DNA from: Tragulus kanchil
Taxonomy: Eukaryota > Chordata > Mammalia > Artiodactyla > Tragulidae
Reading direction: 5' to 3'
Assembly: GCA_022376925.1 (NCBI GenBank)
Contig: JAIOJX010000006.1
Span: 63,511,394-63,575,393 of the forward strand
DNA length: 64,000 bases
A model generated the notes under the pieces. The model saw nothing but the letters and a program-made list of their open reading frames with translations, ran no database searches and was not told the DNA's origin. A program made the position numbers and the translations under genes. Numbering within the stretch: the stretch's first letter is position 1; every line of letters begins with the position of its first letter. This document shows, one piece after another, positions 23,700-35,801 of this stretch.

Positions 23700-24360
23700 G
23701 AAAACTGTGAGTGGGCAAATAGACCCAACTAACATTGGGAGTGTAAGGTCAGGAGGAAAGGAGGGTGACAGAAAAGAGGAAGCAGGATACGGCTGAACTG
23801 CCAGAACAAAGTGGGTTTATTCAGGAGAACAACCAACCTGTCTCTCAGAGAGGAGAGAGCAGCAGCCTGGAGATTTAGTTACAGAGGGTATATGCCCCAG
23901 CCTTGGGTGGGAAAAAACTTTCAAGGGCTGAATGGAACCATGGTGGCAGGAGGGGTCTTTTCCAGAACCAGGAACTGGGAGCACTGAGTCAGTGAGATGT
24001 GCACCACAAGTCTGACTACCACAGGGGGTTGTTTTCAGCAAGCACACTGTCCCACTCCCTATTGGCCTTTTGCCAAAGTATGTCATCTCACAGGAGGGGA
24101 TGGAACCTTAGTAAGGGGAATGAGTCCTAGATAACTCAGACAAAGGTCATAGAGCCTCTTGGCAGTCCTGACAGGGAGGAATTAGGCTACAGAGGGGAGG
24201 CCCGGATACCTCCAACTGGGGCCACATTTTGGGAGGCCTGTTTGTGTTCTTGTTTCTCAAACATTGCTATAGACTCCCATGGGAAACATGGCAGTCTTGG
24301 AAGGCAGCAGGACCAGTAAAAGATAAGGAGATAATGTCAGGGCAGTGACACCCTATTTCA
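23700..24360 (-). mobile_element. Endogenous retrovirus LTR (type I-like)
   Basis: On the minus strand an AATAAA lies in 'gttctcctgaataaacccac' (near 23815), as in many ERV1 LTRs. The rest is about 550 bp of GC-richer DNA without coding potential. Boundaries approximate; no internal retroviral genes. Confidence 0.5.
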
Positions 24361-24417
24361 CTCACAATGTTCAAGCCCCTGTGATGATCCACAAGGTCCC
24401 CATGATGACCTTGCAGC

Positions 24418-25047
24418 TCTCTATACAATAGCTAGAACATGGAAGCAACCTAGATGTCCATCGACAAATGAATGGATAAAGAAGCTCTAGTACATATATA
24501 TGATGGAATACTACTCAGCTGTTAAAAGAAATGTGGAAGAATCAGTTCTAATGAGGTGGTTGGAGCTAGAACCTATCATAAAAGGTGAAGTGAATCAAAA
24601 AGAGAAGGACAAGTACAATATACTAACACATATATATGGAATCTAGTAAAAGAGTAATGATAACACATGCAGTAAACCCATGGAAAAACAGACAGAGAAT
24701 AGACATATGGACATTGTGGGGAACGAACAGTGGGTGGGAGGCATAGAGGGAGTAATATGGAAACCTATATTATCATGTGTGAAAAAGATAGCTACTGTCA
24801 TTGCACTAAGGGAATTGGAGTACTTACAATGACTTGGTGGGACGGCCTGGAGGGGTGGGATGGAGGGGCCTGGGAGAGTGGAGGGGACCAGGGATATGCA
24901 TATGACTGATCTGGGAACATGCATGTCTGTGAACAAAGAAACTCTGTAAAAACTTTAAAATAAAGAAATAAATTTAAAAAAAATAATAGGCATCTGAAGA
25001 GACACAGAACTTCAATGAAGAATCTAGTATCCAAAAAAAAAAAAAAG
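24418..25047 (+). mobile_element. L1 LINE 3' end
   Basis: End of ORF2 ('agctagaacatggaagcaac', 'ggaatactactcagc'), then the 3' UTR with G-rich tract and an A tail to 25047. Truncated at the 5' end. Confidence 0.85.
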
Positions 25048-25054
25048 ATCCTAT

Positions 25055-26075
25055 GTGCCTTCCTCCATTACACTCACATCTTCACCTCTCTAATGTTCTG
25101 TAATAATAATATCTAATTCTCTAATATTCTCCCTCTTGTTTACTTCAGTCCAGCTGCGTGAACTTCCTCACTATTTTTTAACATGTCAGGTACATCCATA
25201 CCTTTCTGCCTTTTCATTGGAATTCTCTCTTCCCAGATATTTTCATGGCTGACTCTGATAGACAACGGTGAATAGGTTACCATGAACAGTGTCGGATTTT
25301 TGATCTCCAACAGAGAAGAATTCACATTGGGATCAAAAAGACTTGGCTTTGGTCACTCAGAGCTTTGTGAAATAAAAGTTTATTAAGGAAAGAGGATAGA
25401 GAGAGAGAGCTTACAGTACAGACACTGGAAGAGGGATAGAAGAGAACCACCTTAGCCAGTTCAGGCAAGACAATTTGTATTATCCAGTCAGTTATTAAAA
25501 CAATAGATCAAAAGACTGTCTTAAGGTTATAAAGGCCCTGCAGGCCCACACCCACAACATTAACATGAGATTAGCTAGAGAATAGTCTCCAGGTTTTAGG
25601 GCTAGGTGAGACATTCCAATGTAAAGGCCTTGCTAGGCCCACAACATTAACATAAGACAATAAACTTACTTTCAGTTTCAGTGTTGATCCTTATCATTTC
25701 AGGCTAGCAAATGTTTGCCTTTCTTTCTCCGTTTTCCTCCCCCTCTCCTCCTTGGGACCCACTGGCCTCCTTATCAAATCTTCCTATTAACCTCTTTCAA
25801 TTCCCTCATTTATTTTTCAACTCTGTTCAAATACAACCTTCCCAGTGAGGCCTTTTCTGGCTTGCTCTTTAACATTACCACCAACACCTCCTCTTCCACA
25901 CTGACAAACACATATTCCATTTGTCCTATACAGTGTTACAATTTTTTTCATAGCCTTTAACATCTTCTAACATACTGTATAACTTACTTATTATGTCTCG
26001 TGTTTATGGCCCGTTTTCCTGCTACAATGGAATCTCCATGAGAGGAGGTCATTATTAATGCTTTTGTTTGATTTG
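25055..26075 (+). mobile_element. L2 LINE 3' region, split by an LTR
   Basis: 25055-25255 and 25736-26075 read as consecutive parts of an L2 3' end ('ctctcttcccagatattttc' ... 'ccttcccagtgaggcctttt' ... 'ggaatctccatgagaggagg'). The LTR at 25256-25735 sits between them. Confidence 0.65.
25256..25735 (-). mobile_element. Endogenous retrovirus LTR inserted in L2
   Basis: Same family as 14020-14650: 'ggtcactcagagctttgtga' then 'aaaagtttattaa', giving AATAAA on the minus strand. Both copies also share the 'aggttataaagg' and 'cccacaacat' blocks. Confidence 0.65.
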
Positions 26076-26083
26076 ACTTTGGG

Positions 26084-26112
<29 letters not shown>
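26084..26112. repeat. (GT)n microsatellite
   Basis: Alternating GT with one interruption (gtttg), about 14 repeats. A shorter (TG)8 run lies at about 27103-27119. Confidence 0.9.
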
Positions 26113-26114
<2 letters not shown>

Positions 26115-26479
26115 CCTGTTTCAAATATAACTCAAGAAGCAAGTAGGTAAGTAGCAAAACATTTTCATAAATGTATGTAAAATTGATGCTGGATGTCAGC
26201 AAGGCTGAGAAGTCAATAACAAAGTGTGTAGTCAGATTGACTGACTCCTGAAGGACTCCCTCTTTCTGTCCTTCCTGCCAAAATACTAGAGAATTACAGA
26301 CATGACAGCAGCCCCCAGAAATGCTTAGAAGCTGAGAGAGATTTTCTGAGTTGTTCCTTGTGGGAGGATCTATTGATGAGAATAAGACATCAGAGTAGCT
26401 GGGTGCAGAGTTTAACATCAAACACTGTGTTCTGATCTGTTTCAATTGCATCCAAGTCCCTCAACTGCCAAAGCAAACA

Positions 26480-27095
26480 AGTGAGGATCCAGATTTTAAC
26501 TCATCTGAAGAGGCCAGGAAAACTATAGTTACATGAAAACATGAAATTACAGGAGAAATATGTACTTTGAATACATAAATATGACAAAGGATGTTCATCC
26601 AGAATATGTAAAATGGTCCTACCAATTGTTTAAAAAGTGACAAATAATCCACTTAAAACTATACAGAGGTCCTAAATAAGATTTTTCAAAAAGAAAAATA
26701 CATAAATGATCAATACACACATGAAAAATGTACTTATCATCAGTTATCAAGAAAATAAAATTATCATAAGGTGCTACTATAAAGCCACTATAACAATTAA
26801 TATTTATAAAACTGACAACACCAAATACTTATGAGAAGTTAAAACAACTACAATTCTCATACACTATGGAAATTTTTCAAAAAATTAATTATTTACTGAA
26901 CTTTGGATCTTTTGCATATATTTTTCTAAGCTCAATGAACACATAATCTGCAAAAAACTTGTTCAAGACTGTCCATTGCATCTTTATTCACTATAGCCCA
27001 AATATGAAAACTAGTGCAGTCACACAATAGAATACTATATTAAAATGAAAATGAATGATCTACTACTGCTGACAAACCTCATTTTATTAAACTTT
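26480..27095 (+). mobile_element. Old L1 (L1M-type) 3' ORF2 fragment
   Basis: AT-rich decayed ORF2 end with 'tattcactatagcccaaata' and 'acacaatagaatactatatt' blocks. No open frame of useful length. Confidence 0.6.
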
Positions 27096-27134
27096 GTCAA
27101 TATTGTGTGTGTGTGTGTGAGGTTCTTTTTGTTT

Positions 27135-27695
27135 TATTTTTTTTACAAATTGAAGATGTGTTACAGTCCCGAATCAAGCAAGTCTGTTGGCACTGTGTTT
27201 CCATTAGGATTTGCTCATTTTGTGTTGCTGTGTAACATTTTGGTAACTCTCACAATATTTCAAACCTTTAAAGTACTATTATATGTGTTATGGTCATCTG
27301 TTATCTTTGATGTTACTATTATAATTGTTTTGGGACAACAGAAACCACACCTACATAAGATAGCAAACTTCATAATTGTTGTGTGTGTTCTCACTGCTCC
27401 AAAGACCAGTTGTTCCCTGTCTCAGTCTCTTCTCAGGACTCTCTATTCCCTGAGACACAATATTGAAATTAGTCAGTTAATAGCCCTACAATGGCCTCTA
27501 AGCATTCAAATTGCACATCTCTCACTTCAAACAAAAAGCTAGAAATGATTCAACTTAGTGAGGAAGGAACATCAAACACTGACTTAGACCAAAACTATGC
27601 CTTTTATGCCAATTGGTTAGCTAAGCTGTGAATGGAAAAGAAAAGCTCTTGAAGGAAAATAAATGACAAGAGAGAAAAACAGCTTTATTTGACTA
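27135..27695 (+). mobile_element. Tigger1 DNA transposon, 5' part
   Basis: Matches the Tigger1 5' region and transposase start by recognition: 'gcaagtctgttggc', 'tcacaatatttcaaaccttt', 'gttttgggacaacag', 'attccctgagacacaatatt', 'aaaaagctagaaatgattca'. The transposase frame is broken by stops and indels. This is a fossil pogo/Tc-type element. Confidence 0.8.
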
Positions 27696-27699
27696 TCAC

Positions 27700-28805
27700 C
27701 ATATAGCACATATGTGGAAACCTTAGTCACTTTCCTATTAATTCTGGGAATAAGACAATGCCTACTATCACAGATACTTGTTCAACATAGTCCTGGAACT
27801 CTGGTCAAAAATTGAGATAATAAAAAATAATAATGGGTATAAAGATTAAAAAGAAAGAGTCCAAAATACCATTATTTTCAGATAATTAAATTATTTACAT
27901 AGAAAAACCCAAAAGAACCAGAACACTTTAGACAGAGAGAAATGTTAATGTTTCCAAATATTAACATATCAAAATCATTTTTATTCCTATATACTCACAA
28001 TAAAAACATAAACAAAATATAGAAAATAAAATACTAATGGCTGTAGTAAAATCAATATTGATCTAGGAAATAATCAAACAAAAACAGACCTTAAACTTAC
28101 TAAATAAAATTTTAAGAGTTATTAGAGATATACAAAAAAAAACCTAAATACCATTCTGAATGAATGGTTTAATATTCTAAGGGTAATTCTTTTCCCAAAA
28201 TTAATGTATAAATGTAATGAAACTTCAATTATATACAAATAGTATTACTTGGAAAACAAAACACTGATTTTGAAGTTTTTATGAAGGAATAAATGCACAC
28301 AAAGAGCTAAGAATTATGACAAAGCATAAATAAAGAGATCCAGCAGACATAAAGACATGGCACAAGATTATTTTAAAACTAACACATGGGCTTCCCCTGG
28401 TGGTCCAGTGGATAAGGACACCGCCTTGCAGTGCAAGGGGCGCCGGTTCGATCTCTGGCCTGGGAGGATCCCACGTGCCGCAGAGTGGCTGGACTGATGT
28501 GTCCAATCACCGAGCCGGAGCTCTGGGGTGCATGCGCCCAGAGCTGGCGCTCTGTGACAACAGACGGCACCGCAATGGGAGGCCCGCTGGAGCCAAAGAA
28601 CAAAGACGGATGAAAATAGAGAAATGAAAGACCAATAGAAGTGGCCCGCCCGCTCCCCTGCCTCCCCAACCCGACCCCCGCCCAAAATAAATAAATCTTT
28701 AAAACTAACACAGGAGCAGAGATCAGAGCCATTGCAGCCAAATATGAGTCCAGAAACATATCTTTGGCACAACAGAGGAGGTATCACAAATTAGAGAAAA
28801 ATAAT
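27700..28805 (+). mobile_element. Old L1 ORF2 fragment split by a SINE
   Basis: Contains 'gggaataagacaatgcctac', the degraded RT-domain block of old L1, and later A-rich ORF2 text. The SINE at 28387-28698 interrupts it. Confidence 0.6.
28373..28712 (+). mobile_element. Young SINE family 'T' with TSDs
   Basis: Element 28387-28698. Flanks 28373-28386 and 28699-28712 (ttaaaactaacaca) are identical, which indicates recent insertion. Intact A and B boxes and an aaataaata tail. Confidence 0.92.
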
Positions 28806-28907
28806 GAATAGTAAATTATGTTGGGCAAAAATTGGTATCCGATATGGAGAAAATAAAGGTGAATTCTCATTCCCATTCAGTGCTCATAATTAATACTCTT
28901 CCCCATG

Positions 28908-28966
28908 TATTTGGTTTTCCAAAAAGTTTATTCCAATCCCAAACAAACTTTTTGGCCAACCTAATA
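28908..28966. mobile_element. Short mariner-type MITE (palindromic)
   Basis: Left arm 28908-28933 and right arm 28941-28966 are inverted repeats (about 22 of 26 matching) with TA at the outer ends. The right arm in reverse reads 'ttaggttggccaaaaagttt', the known mariner terminal repeat. Only 7 bases separate the arms. Confidence 0.75.
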
Positions 28967-29284
28967 GTTCCAGTTCTCCACCTACTGGACACATGGAAAG
29001 GTTATTTATACTTCCTAGCCTACTTACAGTAGTGGAGCCACATGACTAGCTCCAGACAGTGAATTGTTAATTGAGGGTGATGTGTTGCTCTTCTGTGCTG
29101 GAACATTTAATTGCCTGCACAGAATCCGCCAAACGTCTTTTTCCATCCAGTATGACAACTGATAGAACTTAAAACAATCCAGGAAATCCACAAAACCAGG
29201 TTATTGCTATGATGGCATAAATAAATCTTCATTTTGTCAAGAGTGTTGCCTGGTACAGTCATTGTGAGGCAAAATCTGATTGTA

Positions 29285-29780
29285 TTGTCAGCCTACGCTC
29301 TGACCCCAACAATTCTACTCCTGGGTATAAATTCTGACGATGGTCCATAAGAAACTTTAGGAGAAGAACTATTTAAAAAAACTGTTTGATAGCAGGGAGG
29401 CTTGGGTGGACTTTGTTTAGTGACTGACAAGTAGGATATGAGCTGTCTATAACTGTGTATGTATCTATCTGTATCTGTATAGATACATATCATCTATCTA
29501 TCTGTCTATCTGTTGTTAGACTACTACGCAGCAGTGAGAAGCAATACACTAGTGTAACTTTAAAGACACTGACCTCAAAAAAGTAGGAAACAGAATGAGA
29601 TAAAGAAAAGTGCCACTTACAAAAAAAATATATAATCCATATACAAAACAACACTGTATTTTTCAAGGATATATGCAGAGTTAAATGAATATTTGGAAGG
29701 AAAATTAGAAGAATATGTATTAAATACTTTGAGGCAGGGAAAGTTATTTGAGCTGTGGTTTGGAGTAAACAGTGAGAAAA
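29285..29780 (+). mobile_element. Old L1 ORF2 fragment
   Basis: Blocks 'aattctactcctgggtataa', 'actacgcagcagtgagaagc' and 'tgacctcaaaaaagtagg' are decayed L1 ORF2 end. A GATA-type microsatellite at 29457-29513 interrupts it. Confidence 0.6.
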
Positions 29781-29837
29781 ATAATACAAGGAGTCCCTAA
29801 CAAGGAGGATAATGTGTCCCTAACTGAGTTTGAGTTT

Positions 29838-29949
29838 TAAAAAAAAAAGAAAATAAAAAATAAAAAAGAAAGAAAATTGAGAAGGGAGGAAAGGGGGAGA
29901 GAAAGAAAGGGAGGGAAAGGAAAGGGAAGAGAGGAAAAAGAAAGAAAGC
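29838..29949. repeat. Polypurine tract
   Basis: About 110 bp almost entirely A and G on the plus strand, with a few T. Duplicated at about 30941-31052 by duplication F. Confidence 0.85.
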
Positions 29950-30149
29950 CTGAAATATACAAAACATTTCAAAAACAGAACACAAAGCATCTGTAATCTT
30001 ACCACCCAGTGATAAGCACTGTTAATATTTGGAGCTATTGACTTCTGATATTTTTAATGGTTATTTTTTTTATAAATATGTAAATACCTTGTATTTACTT
30101 TTTTATCACTTCATGCTGTGAAGTGGTCTCTAGCTATGTATTAATTTAG

Positions 30150-30467
30150 AAGTACTTATCAACCACCTACTATGTGGATACTCTGTTTCGGGCATTTCAG
30201 ATACATTAGTAAGTAAAATAATGAGAGCTGTCTTCATGGGGAACAGGTAAGACAGATAATAAGTGATCAATATATATTTTTAAGTATGCAGGAAGATGGC
30301 ACGTATCATGGGGGAATAAGTGAAAGTTCATAGGAGAAGAGAATGAAAAGGAGGGGAGTCAGTTGAGTCACTGATTAATTAGGATTTATTGGCAAGTTGT
30401 CCTTTAAGAAAAGACTTGGAGGAAGAGCAGCAGGAACTGGTCACATGAGAGATGAGTCAAAAGCAGG
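30150..30467 (+). mobile_element. L2 LINE fragment
   Basis: 'ccacctactatgtggatact', 'aggtaagacagataataag' and 'aaaagacttggaggaagagc' fit the L2 3' end. Repeated at about 31255-31549. Confidence 0.55.
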
Positions 30468-31549
30468 GAAGAACTATTTAAAAACTGTTTGATAGCAGGG
30501 AGGCTTGGGTGGACTTTGTTTAGTGACTGACAAGTAGGATATGAGCTGTCTATAACTGTGTATGTATCTATCTGTATCTGTATAGATACATATCATCTAT
30601 CTATCTGTCTATCTGTTGTTAGAATACTACGCAGCAGTGAGAAGCAATACACTAGTGTAACTTTAAAGACACTGACCTCAAAAAAGTAGGAAACAGAATG
30701 AGATAAAGAAAAGTGCCACTTACAAAAAAAATATATAATCCATATACAAAACAACACTGTATTTTTCAAGGATATATGCAGAGTTAAATGAATATTTGGA
30801 AGGAAAATTAGAAGAATATGTATTAAATACTTTGAGGCAGGGAAAGTTATTTGAGCTGTGGTTTGGAGTAAACAGTGAGAAAAATAATACAAGGAGTCCC
30901 TAACAAGGAGGATAATGTGTCCCTAACTGAGTTTGAGTTTTAAAAAAAAAAGAAAATAAAAAATAAAAAAGAAAGAAAATTGAGAAGGGAGGAAAGGGGG
31001 AGAGAAAGAAAGGGAGGGAAAGGAAAGGGAAGAGAGGAAAAAGAAAGAAAGCCTGAAATATACAAAACATTTCAAAAACAGAACACAAAGCATCTGTAAT
31101 CTTACCACCCAGTGATAAGCACTGTTAATATTTGGAGCTATTGACTTCTGATATTTTTAATGGTTATTTTTTTTATAAATATGTAAATACCTTGTATTTA
31201 CTTTTTTATCACTTCATGCTGTGAAGTGGTCTCTAGCTATGTATTAATTTAGAAGTACTTATCAACCACCTACTATGTGGATACTCTGTTTCGGGCATTT
31301 CAGATACATTAGTAAGTAAAATAATGAGAGCTGTCTTCATGGGGAACAGGTAAGACAGATAATAAGTGATCAATATATATTTTTAAGTATGCAGGAAGAT
31401 GGCACGTATCATGGGGGAATAAGTGAAAGTTCATAGGAGAAGAGAATGAAAAGGAGGGGAGTCAGTTGAGTCACTGATTAATTAGGATTTATTGGCAAGT
31501 TGTCCTTTAAGAAAAGACTTGGAGGAAGAGCAGCAGGAACTGGTCACAT

Positions 31550-32465
31550 AGAGTGGTCAAAGCAGAGTGTTCAAGCAGAGGAAACAGTCAAGGAAGAGTC
31601 AAGACCTTAAGACAGCACATGCATGATGGAGTCAAGGAAAAGCACATTGCTTATGAGGCTCCAGGACAGCAAGGGAAGTCAAGAGTAGGAACTGAGGTAA
31701 GAGATAGATCAGATCAGAAAGGTCCTTCTAGTCCACCGAAGGACTTTCTTTTTCACTCTGGGTAAAATCAAAATCAGGATCCTTTGCAATGTTTTGAGCA
31801 AATGTATACTCACTGCTGTGTTGAGCAAACATTGTAGAGTATCCAGAGTAGAAACAAGATGGCTCATTTAGTGATGCCTGTTCAGACCAAGGCAGCAGGG
31901 GAAAAGTTACATGAAACAAATCATTTCCACATTTCCTTCTCTTCTCTGCATGAGTTCTTGCAGGTTCTTCTGAACCTGGTTTCTGTTGATGGTGGGTAGT
32001 CATCAACTATTCAACTGTTACTTAAAATTTTTCCTTTACTGGAAAATTGTACAAATTGTCCGAAGCAAATTGTAACGTGTATTCCAGCCATAGTGTGACC
32101 ATAGATGGCCCTATCAGTGACCTTCTAAATCTGCTATCCACAACATCACATTAAGATGTTCTGTTAATTGAGGACAGAACTGTGCGCTTAGGGAGTCTGT
32201 GGAGTTTCACATCATCCATCTATTCTCACCTACAGCAAATCGCACATTTTATGAACCTTGGCTGAGTCTCCAGTGCTCAGCGCACTAATTAACCTGCCTT
32301 GTACAAACCATCACTATATGAGATAATGGCCACCTGTCTTCACGTTTATGTTTCAGACTATTGACCCCATCAAACAGCTCTCTGCCCAGATAGGCTCTGG
32401 GCGGCCTCTAGTGGTTTTATATGAGCATGACCAACCACTGCCTTTTGACTAGGCCTTGTTTAGTA
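31550..32465. other. No gene recognised
   Basis: A minus-strand frame of 92 codons (31728-32006) has no domain I recognise and no splice context. Treated as chance. Confidence 0.45.
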
Positions 32466-32702
32466 CTCTACACAGGGGTTCCTTAGTGGCTCAGGCTGTA
32501 GAGAAATCGCTTACAAAGCGAGACACCCGGGTTTGATCCCTGGATTTGGGAAGATCTCTTGGAGAAGAGAATAGCTATATACTCCATATTCTTGCCTAGA
32601 GAATTCCATGGGCAGAGGAACCTGGCAGGCTACAGTCCATGGGGTCGCAAAGAGTCAGACACAACTGAGCCACTCACACACACAGACACTACTCTACACC
32701 AG
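32457..32702 (+). mobile_element. Bov-tA SINE
   Basis: Element 32474-32690: tRNA-like head 'ggttccttagtggctcaggc' plus BovA body ending 'agagtcagacacaactgagc'. Flanking 'tactctacaca' (32462-32472 and about 32689-32700) looks like a target duplication. Confidence 0.85.
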
Positions 32703-33179
32703 CCTAGCCTCTGACATTTTACACATTTTCCACACAATATAGTCCTGTAAACTTCTATATCTAATAATGATATTTAATCTTTGGCATTAAGGCATAGAAA
32801 ACTATCTGGATGGAGATATATCAAAATGTTAACAGTGATCACCTCCAGAGGAGGAAGTAGAGTGAATGAGGAGATTGGGGGGAACTTCACATTTGCATTT
32901 CATACTTCTGAGTATTTAACGTTGTTTTAAACAAGTGAGTACATATTCCTACATTACTTTAAAATAAAATAAATCTTTTGAATAGCCTTTTATGGTTTAT
33001 AGTCTGCTTTTTGTCTATTACCTTCTCAGAACTGAGGTACTTTCTATTCAATTGTCAAAAAACTCATCTATTAGTTTGCACTAGGTGCAAACACTTTCCA
33101 TACAAATATAGATTTGTATGGAAGCCTCCAGAAGGAAACAGAGCTATGCTGACACCTAGATTTTAGCCCCATGAGACTC

Positions 33180-33282
33180 ATGTCAGACTTCAGACTGTAC
33201 GACTGTAAGAGAATATATTTGGCTTGTTTTAAGCCACAAGATTTGTGATAATTTGTTATAGCAACCATATGAAACTACTACA
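33180..33282 (+). mobile_element. MaLR (MLT1-like) LTR 3' end
   Basis: 'gttttaagccacaagatttg' then 'tgataatttgttatagcaacc' is the MaLR LTR 3' end. The upstream extent is unclear. Confidence 0.6.
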
Positions 33283-33470
33283 TGGCAGTATGTGGAGAGC
33301 TAGTCACCAAAGGGTGTGTGTGGCATCTTTCTAAAATTCCAGGTCTTAAAAGGTGAGAATCATTGATTAATACGAGGAAGAAAAGCATCAAGTGGTAAAC
33401 CTAAACTTGTGGTATGGCTTAATGACTGAACACCACTCCAGCAGTGCCAGGCCCAGGGGAGGCTGGACCA

Positions 33471-35801
33471 GGAGGGGACAAGGAGCAGGACTGCCATGTG
33501 AGTAAGTGTTGGATGAGGTCCCCAAAAATCTGTGTGTGGGAATAAGAGGGATGGCAGTGGTTAGCAGAATTGGGGGAAAACAGCTGGTTTGTTTTGCTTT
33601 GTTTCAATCAAGAACCATCTACAGATAGAGAGGAAAGTGTGAATGCAGGAAAAGAAAGAGTATGGAGAAGGTATAAAGAGAACAGGCTCTGGTGTAGAAG
33701 CACAAAGGGGGATCTGTGGACACAACTAAGGGCAGTTTTCAAGAGTCTGGGATGAGGGAGATCAACTTTTTGTGACAGAAACTGAAGTAATTTGTCTGTG
33801 GTAGGAGGTAGTGTCTCTTGGTATAGCAAGATGGGATAAGAGGCCAAATGATCATGAGTGGAAAAAATGTAGAAAACACACCTAAAGAGAAACAAAAACT
33901 GAGACATTCCAGTCAGATGTCTGGCTTATTGAACTGCTTGAGGATGGAAGAGAATTTTGGCAAATTCAGTCAACAGGGACTTCCCTGGTGGTCCAGAAGT
34001 TAAGATTCTGTGCTCCCAATACAGGGCATATGGATTCAGTCCCTGGTTGGGGAACTAAGATCCCACATACCATATATTGGGACTAAAAAATTAAAAAAAA
34101 AAAAAAATCAGTCAGCAGTTTCCTCCTTTCAGAAGCAGAACCATTTGGAATGGAAATGCCTATCAGGTATCATGGTCTGTTCTCACAGGTATCTGTCAAA
34201 CAGGTTTGTGGACAATTATTGACTATCACTGGGCCATTTTCCCCTCCATTTTCTCTTATTCTCAACACCCTCAAGTTGGGAGAGGAGTTGAAGTGGTGGG
34301 GGCAGGGCAGGGAGGTATATAGAAATGTCTGAAGCTAATAAACAAGGTAGGGACTGAATTCTGGCTGCTCTATGTAACCACCCTCTCATATGCCTGAGCC
34401 ATCACAGCTGTTCAGCCAGGTTTCTTTAGCCCCATCTGTCTTCTGCATTTCCTGTCACAACTTTTTAAGTCACCCCAATTCCTTCAGACTCAAGCCCTAA
34501 ACTGGCTCTCACCTTCCATCCTCAAGACAACAGCTCTCATGTTATCTAGACCATTGATGTTATTTAGAGTGGGTTCCCCAGTGTACATCTGGGATGTGAA
34601 TCATCTCCCTGGAGATGAGGGGTATGATGGCCCAGGAGGGGACAAGGAGCAGGACTGCCATGTGAGTAAGTGTTGGATGAGGTCCCCAAAAATCTGTGTG
34701 TGGGAATAAGAGGGATGGCAGTGGTTAGCAGAATTGGGGGAAAACAGCTGGTTTGTTTTGCTTTGTTTCAATCAAGAACCATCTACAGATAGAGAGGAAA
34801 GTGTGAATGCAGGAAAAGAAAGAGTATGGAGAAGGTATAAAGAGAACAGGCTCTGGTGTAGAAGCACAAAGGGGGATCTGTGGACACAACTAAGGGCAGT
34901 TTTCAAGAGTCTGGGATGAGGGAGATCAACTTTTTGTGACAGAAACTGAAGTAATTTGTCTGTGGTAGGAGGTAGTGTCTCTTGGTATAGCAAGATGGGA
35001 TAAGAGGCCAAATGATCATGAGTGGAAAAAATGTAGAAAACACACCTAAAGAGAAACAAAAACTGAGACATTCCAGTCAGATGTCTGGCTTATTGAACTG
35101 CTTGAGGATGGAAGAGAATTTTGGCAAATTCAGTCAACAGGGACTTCCCTGGTGGTCCAGAAGTTAAGATTCTGTGCTCCCAATACAGGGCATATGGATT
35201 CAGTCCCTGGTTGGGGAACTAAGATCCCACATACCATATATTGGGACTAAAAAATTAAAAAAAAAAAAAAAATCAGTCAGCAGTTTCCTCCTTTCAGAAG
35301 CAGAACCATTTGGAATGGAAATGCCTATCAGGTATCATGGTCTGTTCTCACAGGTATCTGTCAAACAGGTTTGTGGACAATTATTGACTATCACTGGGCC
35401 ATTTTCCCCTCCATTTTCTCTTATTCTCAACACCCTCAAGTTGGGAGAGGAGTTGAAGTGGTGGGGGCAGGGCAGGGAGGTATATAGAAATGTCTGAAGC
35501 TAATAAACAAGGTAGGGACTGAATTCTGGCTGCTCTATGTAACCACCCTCTCATATGCCTGAGCCATCACAGCTGTTCAGCCAGGTTTCTTTAGCCCCAT
35601 CTGTCTTCTGCATTTCCTGTCACAACTTTTTAAGTCACCCCAATTCCTTCAGACTCAAGCCCTAAACTGGCTCTCACCTTCCATCCTCAAGACAACAGCT
35701 CTCATGTTATCTAGACCATTGATGTTATTTAGAGTGGGTTCCCCAGTGTACATCTGGGATGTGAATCATCTCCCTGGAGATGAGGGGTATGATGGCCCAG
35801 G
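33471..35801. repeat. Direct duplication G (1164 bp, two copies)
   Basis: Copy 1 is 33471-34634 and copy 2 is 34635 to about 35801. The junction shares 'cccagg' with both flanks. The SINE A run differs by one base. Confidence 0.9.
33968..34118 (+). mobile_element. tRNA-derived SINE (CHR/SINE2-type), short
   Basis: 'gggacttccctggtggtcc' to 'gttggggaactaagatccca', then an A run. Flanks tcagtcaacag / tcagtcagcag are target duplications. Repeated at about 35132-35283 by duplication G. Confidence 0.8.

Larger units (their letters stand above)
29363..31549. repeat. Direct duplication F (about 1105 bp, two copies)
   Basis: Copy 1 is 29363-30467 and copy 2 is 30468 to about 31549. Near 29374 an A run is 7 long in copy 1 and 5 in copy 2. 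One substitution (agacta / agaata, 29518). Confidence 0.9.

Noticed and set aside
25984..26451. 155-codon minus-strand frame as a gene
   Set aside because: It runs through an L2 fragment and the GT microsatellite and has no domain or splice evidence.
27045..27542. 165-codon frame as a membrane protein gene
   Set aside because: Hydrophobic by AT richness; the region is a Tigger1 5' fragment with a fused L1 end.
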